Below, piece after piece: positions 6,593 to 14,656 of a DNA stretch of 36,434 nt. Where the stretch lies: NCBI GenBank assembly GCA_002352145.1, contig DEHX01000116.1:1-36434 (forward strand). The letters are read 5' to 3'. The notes under the pieces were generated by a model. That model saw nothing but the letters and a program-made list of their open reading frames with translations, did no database searches and was not told the DNA's origin. The position numbers and the translations under genes were made by a program. This DNA is from Chitinophagaceae bacterium UBA2789. Its GTDB lineage: Bacteria > Bacteroidota > Bacteroidia > Chitinophagales > Chitinophagaceae. Within the stretch, counting starts at the first letter, position 1. The number at the start of each line of letters is the position of its first letter.

Positions 6593-9500
6593 GACTCTTC
6601 TGGGTTGTAATAAGGAATGGTTATGATCACTTTGGTGCCGGTGGCTTCGTTGTTTGAATAAATGTCTTCTATTTTTAGGCTGGCCGGCTTTCCGGTTTTT
6701 TGCTGCAGTAATTCCAGTCTTTCCCTGATGATACCAATGCCCTTGCTCTCATGTACCATGGAGGTGATCTTGCCTTTTTGAATTGATTCAGCTTTTTGAC
6801 GGCCTATGCCATTGTCTTCAATAATACAAGTGAGGTAATCCTCAGCATTATTGGAAAAGCGAATAGATAGTTTTTTATCTCCTTCCTTGTGAAGTAAGCC
6901 ATGCCAGATAGCGTTTTCGGCAAAAGGCTGCACCATCAGCGAGGGCACCAGTACTTCATCGTTGCTTAAACTTTCATCCGCTTTTATTTCATAACTAAAT
7001 GACTGGTCGAAGCGAAGCGATTCCAGCTCAATATACATCTGGAGTATTTTAAGTTCCGCATCAAGCGGTATGAAGTTTTTGTCAGCGTAATTCAACAGGG
7101 AGCGTAAAAAGTTAGAAAAAACGGTCAGGTATTTATAAGCTTTGGTGGCCTGTTGAGAAACGATCAGGTGCTGGATGGAGCTTAATGAATTAAACAGGAA
7201 ATGCGGGTTCATCTGCAATCGCAGGTTAAGGAATTTTGATTCAGCCATTTTTACATTCAGTTCCATCAACTCCAGTTTGCTCTTCTTCATGGCATCCATC
7301 GCCATGGCCCTTGAAATTTTAGTTGAACAAAGGGCCGCAATGGTTTGCAGGGCCTGTAAATGTTGTTTGGTGAAGAAATGTTTTTTACTATGCTCCGAAT
7401 CGATAATGCCAATCACTTTTTCTTCATGAATGATTGGGACGGTGATTTCGGAAAGGCGGTTTTCATCGTCAACGATATAACGGCTGTCTTTGGTAGTATC
7501 ATTCACAATGAGGGCCTTGCCCGTTTGTGCCACATGGCCTACGATACCTTTGTCAAAAGGTATTTCAATCGGGTTGGCAATTTCAAATGGTTTAGGGCTT
7601 TTAGGACCGTAGGCGGCTTTTTGCACCAATATTTTCTTTTCTTCATCTGCGAGGTAAATCACACAATCCTCAAATCCAAGTCGTGAAATGCAGTTTCGGG
7701 AGATATCCCAAAGTATATCTTCTACTGAAGAGTGTTCGTAAGACGAGTTGGCAAAGTATTCAATTGTTTTGTTAATCTCCTTTGTGCTTTTTCTTTTTTT
7801 ATAAAAGTAGTAAGTGGCTACCAGTATGGCTGCAGAGAGTAAAATGCAAAGAAGCCTGAACCATGTTTGCTGCCACCAGGGTTGTGCAATAATAATCTCA
7901 ACAGGATAAGATGCATTATACCAGTTGATGCCGTCACGGGATGCTTTAATTTCGAAAGAATACCTGCCCGGAGGGAGTTTGCTGTAAACGGCCTGTCCCG
8001 TCAGGGATGGCTGTACCCAGTTATTATCAAAACCTGAAAGCCTGCAGAGAAATTGATTTTTTTTATCACCGCTTAATTCGCCTGATGAAAAGTTGAAAAT
8101 GAAAGATGATGTATTGTACGGGAAACTGATTTCATCTTTTGCAGTGAAATGAAAACTGCTATTATTTACCTGTAATGAATGAATGGACGGATGTAGCGGT
8201 AGGGGGGAGCCGATTATCTGTTCAGGAAAAAAATAAACAAGCCCTTTGTCTGTTCCCCAGAACATTTCACCTTTTGGGGTTATGTGGGCGCAGCGCATTC
8301 TGAATCCTCCGTGGCTGAATCCATAACCTTCTTCATAAACAGCAAAAGTTTTACTGACAGGATCAAATCGCATAATACAGTTGAGGTTGCCGATCCACAT
8401 AAAACCTTTTTCATCTTTTAGCAATCCTTCACAACGGTCATTTCGCAAGCCATTGCTGCGTGTATAGCTAACAATTTTTTTATCCTTTGTTAATATTGAC
8501 AAGCCACCAAGCGTAGTAAAATAATAATTACCCAGGTTGTCTTTATTGATTCCCTCCACTGTGTTATTTGGAAGCCCGTCTTTGGAACTATAATTTACCA
8601 GTTTAGCGGTGGATTCGCTGTAGTGCCAGACTCCTTTGGTAGTGCCAGCCCATATATCCCCGTTATCATCTTTCCAAAGGGCAGTACAGTTTATATTGCT
8701 TAGCGTATCCAGTACCTGGTGATTTTTTAACGATGTTATGGATAAGCTGGTTTTATTCACTATGCAAATTCCTCTTGGTGTGCCCACCCACCAGTTATCA
8801 TATTTATCCCGGCATAGTGCATTAATAAAGTTGGAAGGTAAACCAGTATTTACATCGGTAAACCTGGCGATGGTATTCATTTTTTTGTCAAATACATAAA
8901 TACCATAAAGGGAGGTGCCCACCCATAAGTTCCCCTTTTCATCTGTATTAACAGCCCTAATTGTTTCTCTGCCGCTTATATTGGTGCCATCAGCAAGCTT
9001 TATAGGTATGAATGCTGTTTTATCGGCTGCTCGGTCCCACTTTATCAAACGATCCTGGGCGCCCATCCATACATTTTGATCTTCATCTGTAATTAAAGAT
9101 TGTATATAGCCATCAAAGATCTCTTTTGCATCATTCATAAAATAGGGCTTCGAGAAAGCCTGTTTTTGTTTCAGGTTGTAAAAATGAAGACCTGAGGTTT
9201 GAGTAGTTACAAAAAGGTAACCGGTTGTGTCATATTTTATATTCATTGTATTGTTGCCGCCAATACTGCGTGGGTTAATAGGGTCATGTACCCAATGTTC
9301 CAGCGACTTTTTTTGAAGGTCTAACAGGTAGAGCCCGGAGAAGTAGGTGGTGAAAGCAAACCTGCTGCTGTCGATACGGGTTACAATGCGAAGGGTTCCG
9401 GTAACCGGCATATTATACTGGTCAGTAATATTCCTATATTCTCTTATTATTTTCTGTTGGCTGATACTGAACCGGTAAAAGACATCGCCTTTATTAGTGA

Positions 9501-10158
9501 AAAGCAGTAATTCATCATCATTAATATTAGTGGCGGCTGTTAGCCCAGGGAAGAGATAATCCAGTTCAGGTTCAAGTGTAGAATAATTAATAACAATGAG
9601 CCTCGAATTCCGGTAATAGACAACTTTGTCATTATCCAGGAAATAGGTAAAGCCTGGAACTCCTGCAAGCTTGTTTTCAAACGGAAGATTTTTCTTTTCA
9701 AATGAAAATGTCTTTTTGTGTTGAAAATAATGCTTTGTGCCTTTTAATACAATGAGACCATTTTTTTTTGTATGAAAAATATTACCAATGCCACTGCGGT
9801 CACTGGTATCTCCAATAAGTATTTTGTGAAACCGTCTTTTTTCGTCAAGTACAGTAAGGTGGTGGCCGGATGTTCTTACCCAAACCCTGTTCTCATCATC
9901 AACGAGAACCCGGGCGATGCTATTTTCAGGAAGTTCAGGGTGTTGCTGTTTATAGTAGGTCGTAATCCTGTTGCCGTCAAAGCTGTTCAACCCTTCACCG
10001 GTTCCAATCCAGAGGATACCGTTCCTGTCCCGTGCAACGGTATACACATTATTATCGCTCAGACCTTCTGCTGTACTCAAATGAAGAAATGCAGGCTGCG
10101 CCTGCATGGAGAATATGCTGATGAAATAAAAGCTGAGTATGGCCAGTGTCTTTTTCAA
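6589..10158 (-). CDS. Propeller / Y_Y_Y / GAF sensor histidine kinase
   Basis: 1189 residues. Order: signal peptide (1-20), a two-component propeller with repeated LWIGT/VWVGT-type Reg_prop motifs (about 25-650), a Y_Y_Y domain (about 690-765), one transmembrane helix (about 765-785), a GAF domain (about 806-952), then a LytS-type His_kinase domain with phospho-accepting H986 in QMNPHFLFNSLSS. The ATPase part has an N-box FAENAIWHG and glycine boxes EDNGIGRQKAE and SKGIGIIRERL. The propeller should bind an external ligand and the GAF an internal one. The first codon is TTG: the only nearby ATG is out of frame and the TTG preserves the signal peptide. It lies 21 bases after the repeat exoprotein gene and overlaps the response regulator gene. 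Confidence 0.94.
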   Translation of the reverse strand: MKKTLAILSFYFISIFSMQAQPAFLHLSTAEGLSDNNVYTVARDRNGILWIGTGEGLNSFDGNRITTYYKQQHPELPENSIARVLVDDENRVWVRTSGHHLTVLDEKRRFHKILIGDTSDRSGIGNIFHTKKNGLIVLKGTKHYFQHKKTFSFEKKNLPFENKLAGVPGFTYFLDNDKVVYYRNSRLIVINYSTLEPELDYLFPGLTAATNINDDELLLFTNKGDVFYRFSISQQKIIREYRNITDQYNMPVTGTLRIVTRIDSSRFAFTTYFSGLYLLDLQKKSLEHWVHDPINPRSIGGNNTMNIKYDTTGYLFVTTQTSGLHFYNLKQKQAFSKPYFMNDAKEIFDGYIQSLITDEDQNVWMGAQDRLIKWDRAADKTAFIPIKLADGTNISGRETIRAVNTDEKGNLWVGTSLYGIYVFDKKMNTIARFTDVNTGLPSNFINALCRDKYDNWWVGTPRGICIVNKTSLSITSLKNHQVLDTLSNINCTALWKDDNGDIWAGTTKGVWHYSESTAKLVNYSSKDGLPNNTVEGINKDNLGNYYFTTLGGLSILTKDKKIVSYTRSNGLRNDRCEGLLKDEKGFMWIGNLNCIMRFDPVSKTFAVYEEGYGFSHGGFRMRCAHITPKGEMFWGTDKGLVYFFPEQIIGSPLPLHPSIHSLQVNNSSFHFTAKDEISFPYNTSSFIFNFSSGELSGDKKNQFLCRLSGFDNNWVQPSLTGQAVYSKLPPGRYSFEIKASRDGINWYNASYPVEIIIAQPWWQQTWFRLLCILLSAAILVATYYFYKKRKSTKEINKTIEYFANSSYEHSSVEDILWDISRNCISRLGFEDCVIYLADEEKKILVQKAAYGPKSPKPFEIANPIEIPFDKGIVGHVAQTGKALIVNDTTKDSRYIVDDENRLSEITVPIIHEEKVIGIIDSEHSKKHFFTKQHLQALQTIAALCSTKISRAMAMDAMKKSKLELMELNVKMAESKFLNLRLQMNPHFLFNSLSSIQHLIVSQQATKAYKYLTVFSNFLRSLLNYADKNFIPLDAELKILQMYIELESLRFDQSFSYEIKADESLSNDEVLVPSLMVQPFAENAIWHGLLHKEGDKKLSIRFSNNAEDYLTCIIEDNGIGRQKAESIQKGKITSMVHESKGIGIIRERLELLQQKTGKPASLKIEDIYSNNEATGTKVIITIPYYNPEES

Positions 10159-10179
10159 GGCATTTAAGCAAGCTATAAA

Positions 10180-11643
10180 TTAGTCATTTTTCTTTTGTGA
10201 CTGAACCAGTTTTTTCAGTTCGTCAATTTGTTCCTGCTGCTGAAGGATATACAATGTAAGTTCTTCTACTTTCTCCGTTAGTTTCTTGCTTATTTCTGTA
10301 AGGTCTAAACCCTTCTTTTCAATTTCGGCTGCAGACGGGATTTCCGGTAAATGCTTATTGGCCAGTATAAACTCTTTAACTTCATTTAATGGCCTCAACC
10401 TGTAGTTTTTTTCAAATACATAATCCGGCCAGTTAGCGACTGTTTGTGTGGTGAACCCGGTAGCAATTACATTACCTTCTATACTGAACCGATAGCCGGG
10501 AGGATGTAATCCTGTTCCAAAATTAAACTGACCATTCTCATTTATATATACATTATAACCCGCACCCTGAGCCGGACGAAGTACCATACGGCCATTGCCT
10601 TGTATTGTTTTTTCTATAATAAAGTCACCGGTATTATCATCTACATAAACATTGGCATGAGTGAGATTATTTTTTTGCAGTGTCATGCCTGGCTGGTCAG
10701 AATTAATAATAAGATAACCGTCGGTGGCATCACCAATTGTAACTGTACCACCATCATCAACATTAACCCGGTCAACTCCGTTGGTACGTATAATAACGTT
10801 GCCTGCGCTATTTGCAATGTTGGTTCCTATCTTAATATCATCTCCTGAAATTTGAAGAAATCCTTTATCTACATCGTTGTTTCTTAATTGAAGGATCGGG
10901 TTTGCTCCATTGATAGTCAGGGCGGAAGAAGGAGTGGTAGTACCAATTCCAACAAGACCGTTCTCATCAATTGTCATCCTGTCAATCAATTTAGTTTGTA
11001 TTACGAGGCTACCTGTTGTATTGGTAGAGTTGGTTCCAATTTTCAGGTTATTGCCAACTGCTTGTAAAAAGCCTTTGTTGGATGCCCCGTTCTGTATCTG
11101 TATGTATGGGTTTGTACCGTTGATAGTGAGTTCTGACACTGGCGTAGAAGTTCCAATACCCATTTGACCATCCTCATCAATCCAGATCTTATCGACATTT
11201 TTTGGGGAGAATACTATCTTTCCCGAATTCCCAGGGTAGGTACCGAACTTGAAATTATCACCGCCAAGGCGGATAAATCCTTTTTGTACTTCTTCATGCA
11301 AAAATCCGAAAATGGGAGAGGTGCCATTTAACTTCAGCGATGCGTCGAAACTTGAATTGGTACCTATGGATACTCTTCCCAGGTGATCAATGTTAAAGTG
11401 GTTATTATCCTTTGTTCCCAATATCAGTTTACCTGTTGGGTTGTCGCTGGCGGTTCCTATATTTAAATTAACACCACTTGCCTTGATGAAGCCATGTGCA
11501 AGGCCATTGTTCATAATCCCGATGTCCGGATCAGTGCCGTTGATGGTGAGTTTTGAGGCAGGCATATCAGTACCGATTCCTACATTTTGTGCAAAGGCTG
11601 TTCCGGTGATTAAGGTTGTCAGTAATACGACAATTTTTTTCAT
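10180..11643 (-). CDS. Tail-fibre-like repeat exoprotein with C-terminal coiled coil
   Basis: 487 residues with a signal peptide cut near FAQNVG (about residue 19). Four tandem repeats of about 70 residues follow, each opening with a variant of IGTxxPxxxLTINGTNP, continuing with KGF(L/I)xxxGxNLKIGT and ending with an IDExG turn. This is the trimeric beta-prism style seen in many Bacteroidota surface proteins annotated as tail-fibre-like. The C-terminus carries a conserved block (NWPDYVFEKNYRL, NKHLPEIPSAAEIEKKG) and then a coiled coil (EISKKLTEKVEELTLYILQQ). No T9SS sorting domain and no S74 peptidase was seen. The sensor kinase starts 21 bases downstream, so they may be cotranscribed. Function is unknown; adhesion or surface display is inferred. 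Confidence 0.82.
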   Translation of the reverse strand: MKKIVVLLTTLITGTAFAQNVGIGTDMPASKLTINGTDPDIGIMNNGLAHGFIKASGVNLNIGTASDNPTGKLILGTKDNNHFNIDHLGRVSIGTNSSFDASLKLNGTSPIFGFLHEEVQKGFIRLGGDNFKFGTYPGNSGKIVFSPKNVDKIWIDEDGQMGIGTSTPVSELTINGTNPYIQIQNGASNKGFLQAVGNNLKIGTNSTNTTGSLVIQTKLIDRMTIDENGLVGIGTTTPSSALTINGANPILQLRNNDVDKGFLQISGDDIKIGTNIANSAGNVIIRTNGVDRVNVDDGGTVTIGDATDGYLIINSDQPGMTLQKNNLTHANVYVDDNTGDFIIEKTIQGNGRMVLRPAQGAGYNVYINENGQFNFGTGLHPPGYRFSIEGNVIATGFTTQTVANWPDYVFEKNYRLRPLNEVKEFILANKHLPEIPSAAEIEKKGLDLTEISKKLTEKVEELTLYILQQQEQIDELKKLVQSQKKND

Positions 11644-11748
11644 GGTTTAATAGTTTATGCCATGAAAGTAACATAGTGGTTATGTTGAATGTCAATCAGG
11701 GTTAGTTTACGGTAAGAGTTTCCTATTTTCCGGTTTTTGCAAAATAAA

Positions 11749-11770
11749 AAACCCGCCATACAGCGGGTTT
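11749..11770 (-). terminator. Rho-independent terminator of ahcY
   Basis: Perfect 8 bp stem AAACCCGC (11749-11756) / GCGGGTTT (11763-11770) with a 6-base loop. On the minus strand the hairpin is followed by a run of T, and it lies about 22 bases past the ahcY stop codon. Confidence 0.88.
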
Positions 11771-11792
11771 AGATATTCTAAAAACAAAACAA

Positions 11793-13118
11793 TTAGTACC
11801 TGTAGTGTTCTGCCTTGAATGGACCATTCTTGCTTATGCCAAGATAATCTGCCTGTGCATCGGTAAGTTCATCCAGTTCAACACCAATTTTTGAAAGGTG
11901 CAGGCGGGCCACTTTCTCATCCAGGTGCTTGGGCAATACATATACTTTGTTTTCATAGTTCTTATAATTTGTCCAAAGTTCTATTTGCGCCAGTGTCTGG
12001 TTAGTGAATGAGTTACTCATTACAAATGAAGGGTGACCCGTAGCACAACCCAGGTTTACCAGGCGGCCTTCAGCCAGGATAATGATATCCTTGCCATCAA
12101 CATTGTAAATATCAACCTGTGGTTTGATAGTATCTTTCGTATGACCGTAATTGGTGTTCAGCCATGCAATGTCAATTTCAATATCGAAGTGGCCGATATT
12201 ACATACAATGGCTTTATCCTTCATCAATTTGAAGTGGGCGCCTGTGATCAGGTCGCGGCAGCCACTAGCTGTTACAACGATATCAGCTTCTTTTACTGCA
12301 TCAATCATTTTCTTTACCTCAAAACCATCCATCGCTGCCTGTAAAGCACAGATAGGATCAATTTCAGTAACGATAACTCGGCAACCAGCACCTGCCAGTG
12401 AAGCAGCAGAACCTTTACCCACATCACCATAACCACCAACAACGGCTACTTTACCTGCCAGCATTACATCGGTGGCACGGCGGATAGCATCTACCAGTGA
12501 TTCTTTACAACCGTATTTATTGTCAAACTTTGATTTAGTTACTGAGTCGTTCACATTGATAGCAGGCATCGGTAAAGTGCCTTTTGCCACTCTTTCATAC
12601 AAACGGTGTACACCGGTAGTTGTTTCTTCACTGATACCTTTTACATGTTGTACCAGTTCAGGATATTTATCCAAAACCATATTGGTCAGGTCGCCACCAT
12701 CGTCAAGAATCATATTCAGGGGACGGTCAGCGCCGCCAAAGAACAAAGTTTGTTCAATACACCAGTCAGCTTCTTCAATGGTCTGGCCTTTCCAGGCAAA
12801 CACTCCGATACCAGCCGCAGCAATAGCAGCAGCTGCATGATCCTGGGTAGAGAAAATATTACAAGAACTCCATTTCACTTCAGCTCCCAGGGCCACCAGT
12901 GTTTCAATCAACACGGCAGTTTGAATAGTCATATGCAGGCAACCTGCCACCCGGGCTCCTTTCAGGGGCTGGGAAGCGCCATATTCCTGGCGAAGAGCCA
13001 TTAAACCGGGCATTTCTGCTTCGGCAAGGCGAATTTCTTTACGTCCCCATTCAGCAAGGGATATATCAGCAACCTTGTAGGGAAGACTGAAATCAATGGA
13101 TTTAGATACTGTTGACAT
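11793..13118 (-). CDS. ahcY: Adenosylhomocysteinase (S-adenosylhomocysteine hydrolase)
   Basis: AhcY reversibly splits S-adenosylhomocysteine into homocysteine and adenosine, using a tightly bound NAD, and so clears the inhibitor left by methyltransferases. 441 residues, a normal length. Family motifs seen: [15 protein letters not shown] and [15 protein letters not shown] in the substrate domain, the NAD-binding loop [13 protein letters not shown] (about 222-234), GHFDIEID, and the C-terminal KAEHYRY that completes the active site of the neighbouring subunit. It is monocistronic: a -7 motif TACCTTTG lies 24 bases upstream of the ATG and a terminator follows the stop. It can also be called sahH. 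Confidence 0.98.
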   Translation of the reverse strand: MSTVSKSIDFSLPYKVADISLAEWGRKEIRLAEAEMPGLMALRQEYGASQPLKGARVAGCLHMTIQTAVLIETLVALGAEVKWSSCNIFSTQDHAAAAIAAAGIGVFAWKGQTIEEADWCIEQTLFFGGADRPLNMILDDGGDLTNMVLDKYPELVQHVKGISEETTTGVHRLYERVAKGTLPMPAINVNDSVTKSKFDNKYGCKESLVDAIRRATDVMLAGKVAVVGGYGDVGKGSAASLAGAGCRVIVTEIDPICALQAAMDGFEVKKMIDAVKEADIVVTASGCRDLITGAHFKLMKDKAIVCNIGHFDIEIDIAWLNTNYGHTKDTIKPQVDIYNVDGKDIIILAEGRLVNLGCATGHPSFVMSNSFTNQTLAQIELWTNYKNYENKVYVLPKHLDEKVARLHLSKIGVELDELTDAQADYLGISKNGPFKAEHYRY

Positions 13119-13142
13119 TTTAATTGCTTTTTATGATGGGCG

Positions 13143-13150
13143 CAAAGGTA
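13143..13150 (-). promoter_or_regulatory. Bacteroidota -7 promoter element for ahcY
   Basis: On the minus strand this reads TACCTTTG, an exact match to the Bacteroidota -7 consensus TAnnTTTG, ending 24 bases before the ahcY ATG. I found no TTTG -33 element at the usual spacing, so only the -7 half is supported. Confidence 0.65.
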
Positions 13151-13272
13151 ATATTTATTACCGTATAAAGCCTTGTGAATCTGCTTCAATTGCCACTTGT
13201 TATACACAACTAAAAGCAGGATATTGTTTAGGAAATTAGCCATATGAGTCGCTGGTTTTGAACAAATAAGAA

Positions 13273-13280
13273 TAAATTTG
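13273..13280 (+). promoter_or_regulatory. Bacteroidota -7 promoter element for 13297
   Basis: TAAATTTG matches TAnnTTTG exactly and ends 16 bases before the ATG at 13297. A TTTG lies at 13257-13260, but only 12 bases upstream, closer than the usual spacing. Confidence 0.5.
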
Positions 13281-13296
13281 GTTACATAAAGTTGAA

Positions 13297-13599
13297 ATGA
13301 TGTACAGTTACGACACTCTTTCTGAGGCGGTAAATGATCTTCGTAAACGAGGTTTTATCGTTGATTTCAACCTTCAGGAGAATTGCCTCGTCTGTCACAG
13401 CGATAAGTTTAATATCGAAGATTTTGAAGTGGCAGAAGTATACCGTTTTGAAGGCAACACTGACCCGGCTGATGAAGCCATCGTTTTTGGTATTGAGTCC
13501 AAAACAGGGGTAAAAGGTGTGCTGGTAAGTGGTTACGGTGTTTCGGCCGAGGGGATGAGTGCTGAAATGGCAAGGAAATTGAGTTTGCACAACCGATAA
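13297..13599 (+). CDS. Conserved small Bacteroidota protein
   Basis: 100 residues, no signal peptide. I recall close relatives across Bacteroidota, often labelled phosphoribosylpyrophosphate synthetase. That label does not fit: the protein is a third of the length of PrsA and no PRPP-binding loop is visible. Visible features are an opening MYSYDTLSEAVNDLRKRGF, a CLVCHSDKF segment with two Cys, FEVAEVYRFEGNTDPADEA, and a SKTGVKGVLVSGYG strand-turn. It looks like a compact alpha/beta domain. ATG 13300 is an equally possible start. The secreted protein at 13609 follows after 9 bases, so the two are probably cotranscribed. Confidence 0.85.
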   Translation: MMYSYDTLSEAVNDLRKRGFIVDFNLQENCLVCHSDKFNIEDFEVAEVYRFEGNTDPADEAIVFGIESKTGVKGVLVSGYGVSAEGMSAEMARKLSLHNR

Positions 13600-13608
13600 A
13601 TTGTCTGT

Positions 13609-14067
13609 ATGAAAGATAAGGTTAAGCTTTTTCTGGTTAGTCTGTTGTTCGTTGCTCCTGCATTTGTATACGGGCAAAAAGATAGTGTCTGGTTGAAATG
13701 CCCGTTAGATGAAGCGATCATCGTTCCTCCTCCAAAGAATGTGATGAAGTTTGATGAACCTGATCTATGTGTCGGACTGGTAAGTGTTCCCGACACTACT
13801 GTAAAAGCCTGTATTACCGGCAGGGTTTCCAATGTGATACAGAATGAGGATGAAAAATGGGATGTGGTTTTTTATTACAGGGATTATTATTTCTGGTATT
13901 CGGGTTTATCAAAGGTGATCGTAAAAAAGAATGATAACCTGAAAGTAAGTCAGCCATTAGGCTATATCACCCCGGGAGATAAACTGGAGTTGTCCCTTTA
14001 TAAATTCGAAACACCGCTGGATCCTACCCGTTTCCTGGATTGTAAAGTGGTGATGAAGACGGATTGA
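13609..14067 (+). CDS. Secreted LytM/M23-like protein lacking the catalytic residues
   Basis: 152 residues with a signal peptide (cut near VYGQ, about residue 21). The C-terminal half follows the LytM (peptidase M23) beta-sheet pattern: TGRVSNV, then VVFYYRDYYFWYSGLSKVIV where active enzymes have a YAHLS-type stretch, then VKKNDNLKVSQPLGYI matching the V-x-x-G-x-x-V-x-x-G-Q-x-(I/L)-G region. The end, KLELSLYKFETPLDPTRFLD, sits where active enzymes carry HLHFEI and VDPxxYL. The metal and catalytic histidines are absent, so it should not cut peptidoglycan. As with EnvC/NlpD-type proteins, a binding or activator role is possible. It sits 9 bases after 13297-13599 and converges on the GNAT gene with 7 bases between. 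The fold assignment is mine and needs a profile search. Confidence 0.68.
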   Translation: MKDKVKLFLVSLLFVAPAFVYGQKDSVWLKCPLDEAIIVPPPKNVMKFDEPDLCVGLVSVPDTTVKACITGRVSNVIQNEDEKWDVVFYYRDYYFWYSGLSKVIVKKNDNLKVSQPLGYITPGDKLELSLYKFETPLDPTRFLDCKVVMKTD

Positions 14068-14074
14068 CAAAAGT

Positions 14075-14563
14075 TCACAACTTCTTTTCCATTACATAGT
14101 CATTCATGTAATAACCGTTACCGATATCAAAATCGGCTTCTTCAATTACTACAAAGCCTTTTTTTTCATAAAATGCTTTTGCTGTGTTATTCCTGTTGAC
14201 CTGTAACTGCAGTGAAACGGCTCCCAGCTTTTTTACCTTCTCAATGGTATAATTGAGCAGAAAGTTTCCTGTTCCTTTACCCTGCTGTGAGGGTAAAACG
14301 TAAATTTTATGAAGTTTCGCTACCTCTTCATTTGTAAGTTGGTAGGAAGCAAAACCAACGGGCTGCTCATTATCATAAACGATAATAAAGCTGCATCCGT
14401 CCTGCATTTGTTTTTCGAGTGAAGAAGGGCTGTACATCATCTCCAGCATGTAATCGATCTGTTCGCTGGTAAGTATGTCACGGTAAGTTTGGGGCCAAAC
14501 TTTAAAAGTTAGCTCCCTGATAAGAGGTATATCTGCTGTAGTTGTATGACGAATTGTAAGCAC
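14075..14563 (-). CDS. GNAT-family N-acetyltransferase
   Basis: 162 residues covering the GNAT fold. The N-terminus is LTIRHTTTADIPLIREL. Motif A, which binds the acetyl-CoA pyrophosphate, is LPSQQGKGTGNFLL (about 93-106, Q/RxxGxG/A type). A VNRNNTAKAFYEKKGF segment is typical of motif B. It acetylates an unknown amine; no substrate can be named from sequence. The start codon is GTG (14561-14563), which gives the full N-terminal strand. It stands alone between a convergent plus-strand gene and the terminator of the large T9SS gene. Confidence 0.9.
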   Translation of the reverse strand: MLTIRHTTTADIPLIRELTFKVWPQTYRDILTSEQIDYMLEMMYSPSSLEKQMQDGCSFIIVYDNEQPVGFASYQLTNEEVAKLHKIYVLPSQQGKGTGNFLLNYTIEKVKKLGAVSLQLQVNRNNTAKAFYEKKGFVVIEEADFDIGNGYYMNDYVMEKKL

Positions 14564-14598
14564 GGTAATTATCGATTCTTTTGACCAAGATATAAACT

Positions 14599-14628
14599 AA
14601 AAAGGTTTTGCCATGGCAAAACCTTTTT
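14599..14628 (-). terminator. Perfect palindromic terminator after the 1903-residue gene
   Basis: A 30-base perfect palindrome: A5 GG T4 GCCA and its exact complement. The core stem GGTTTTGCC/GGCAAAACC is flanked by A5/T5, and it lies 29 bases past the stop of the gene at 14657. Being symmetrical it could stop transcription in either direction, and it separates that gene from the GNAT gene. Confidence 0.82.
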
Positions 14629-14656
14629 AGATATCTTATTGGGGGCTGAATTCTGA

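Noticed and set aside
7175..7686. Plus-strand open frames opposite the sensor kinase
   Set aside because: They are antisense to a clearly conserved kinase/GAF region and have no recognisable domain or signal.
12033..13004. Several plus-strand open frames opposite ahcY
   Set aside because: Shadow frames of a highly conserved enzyme; no independent support.
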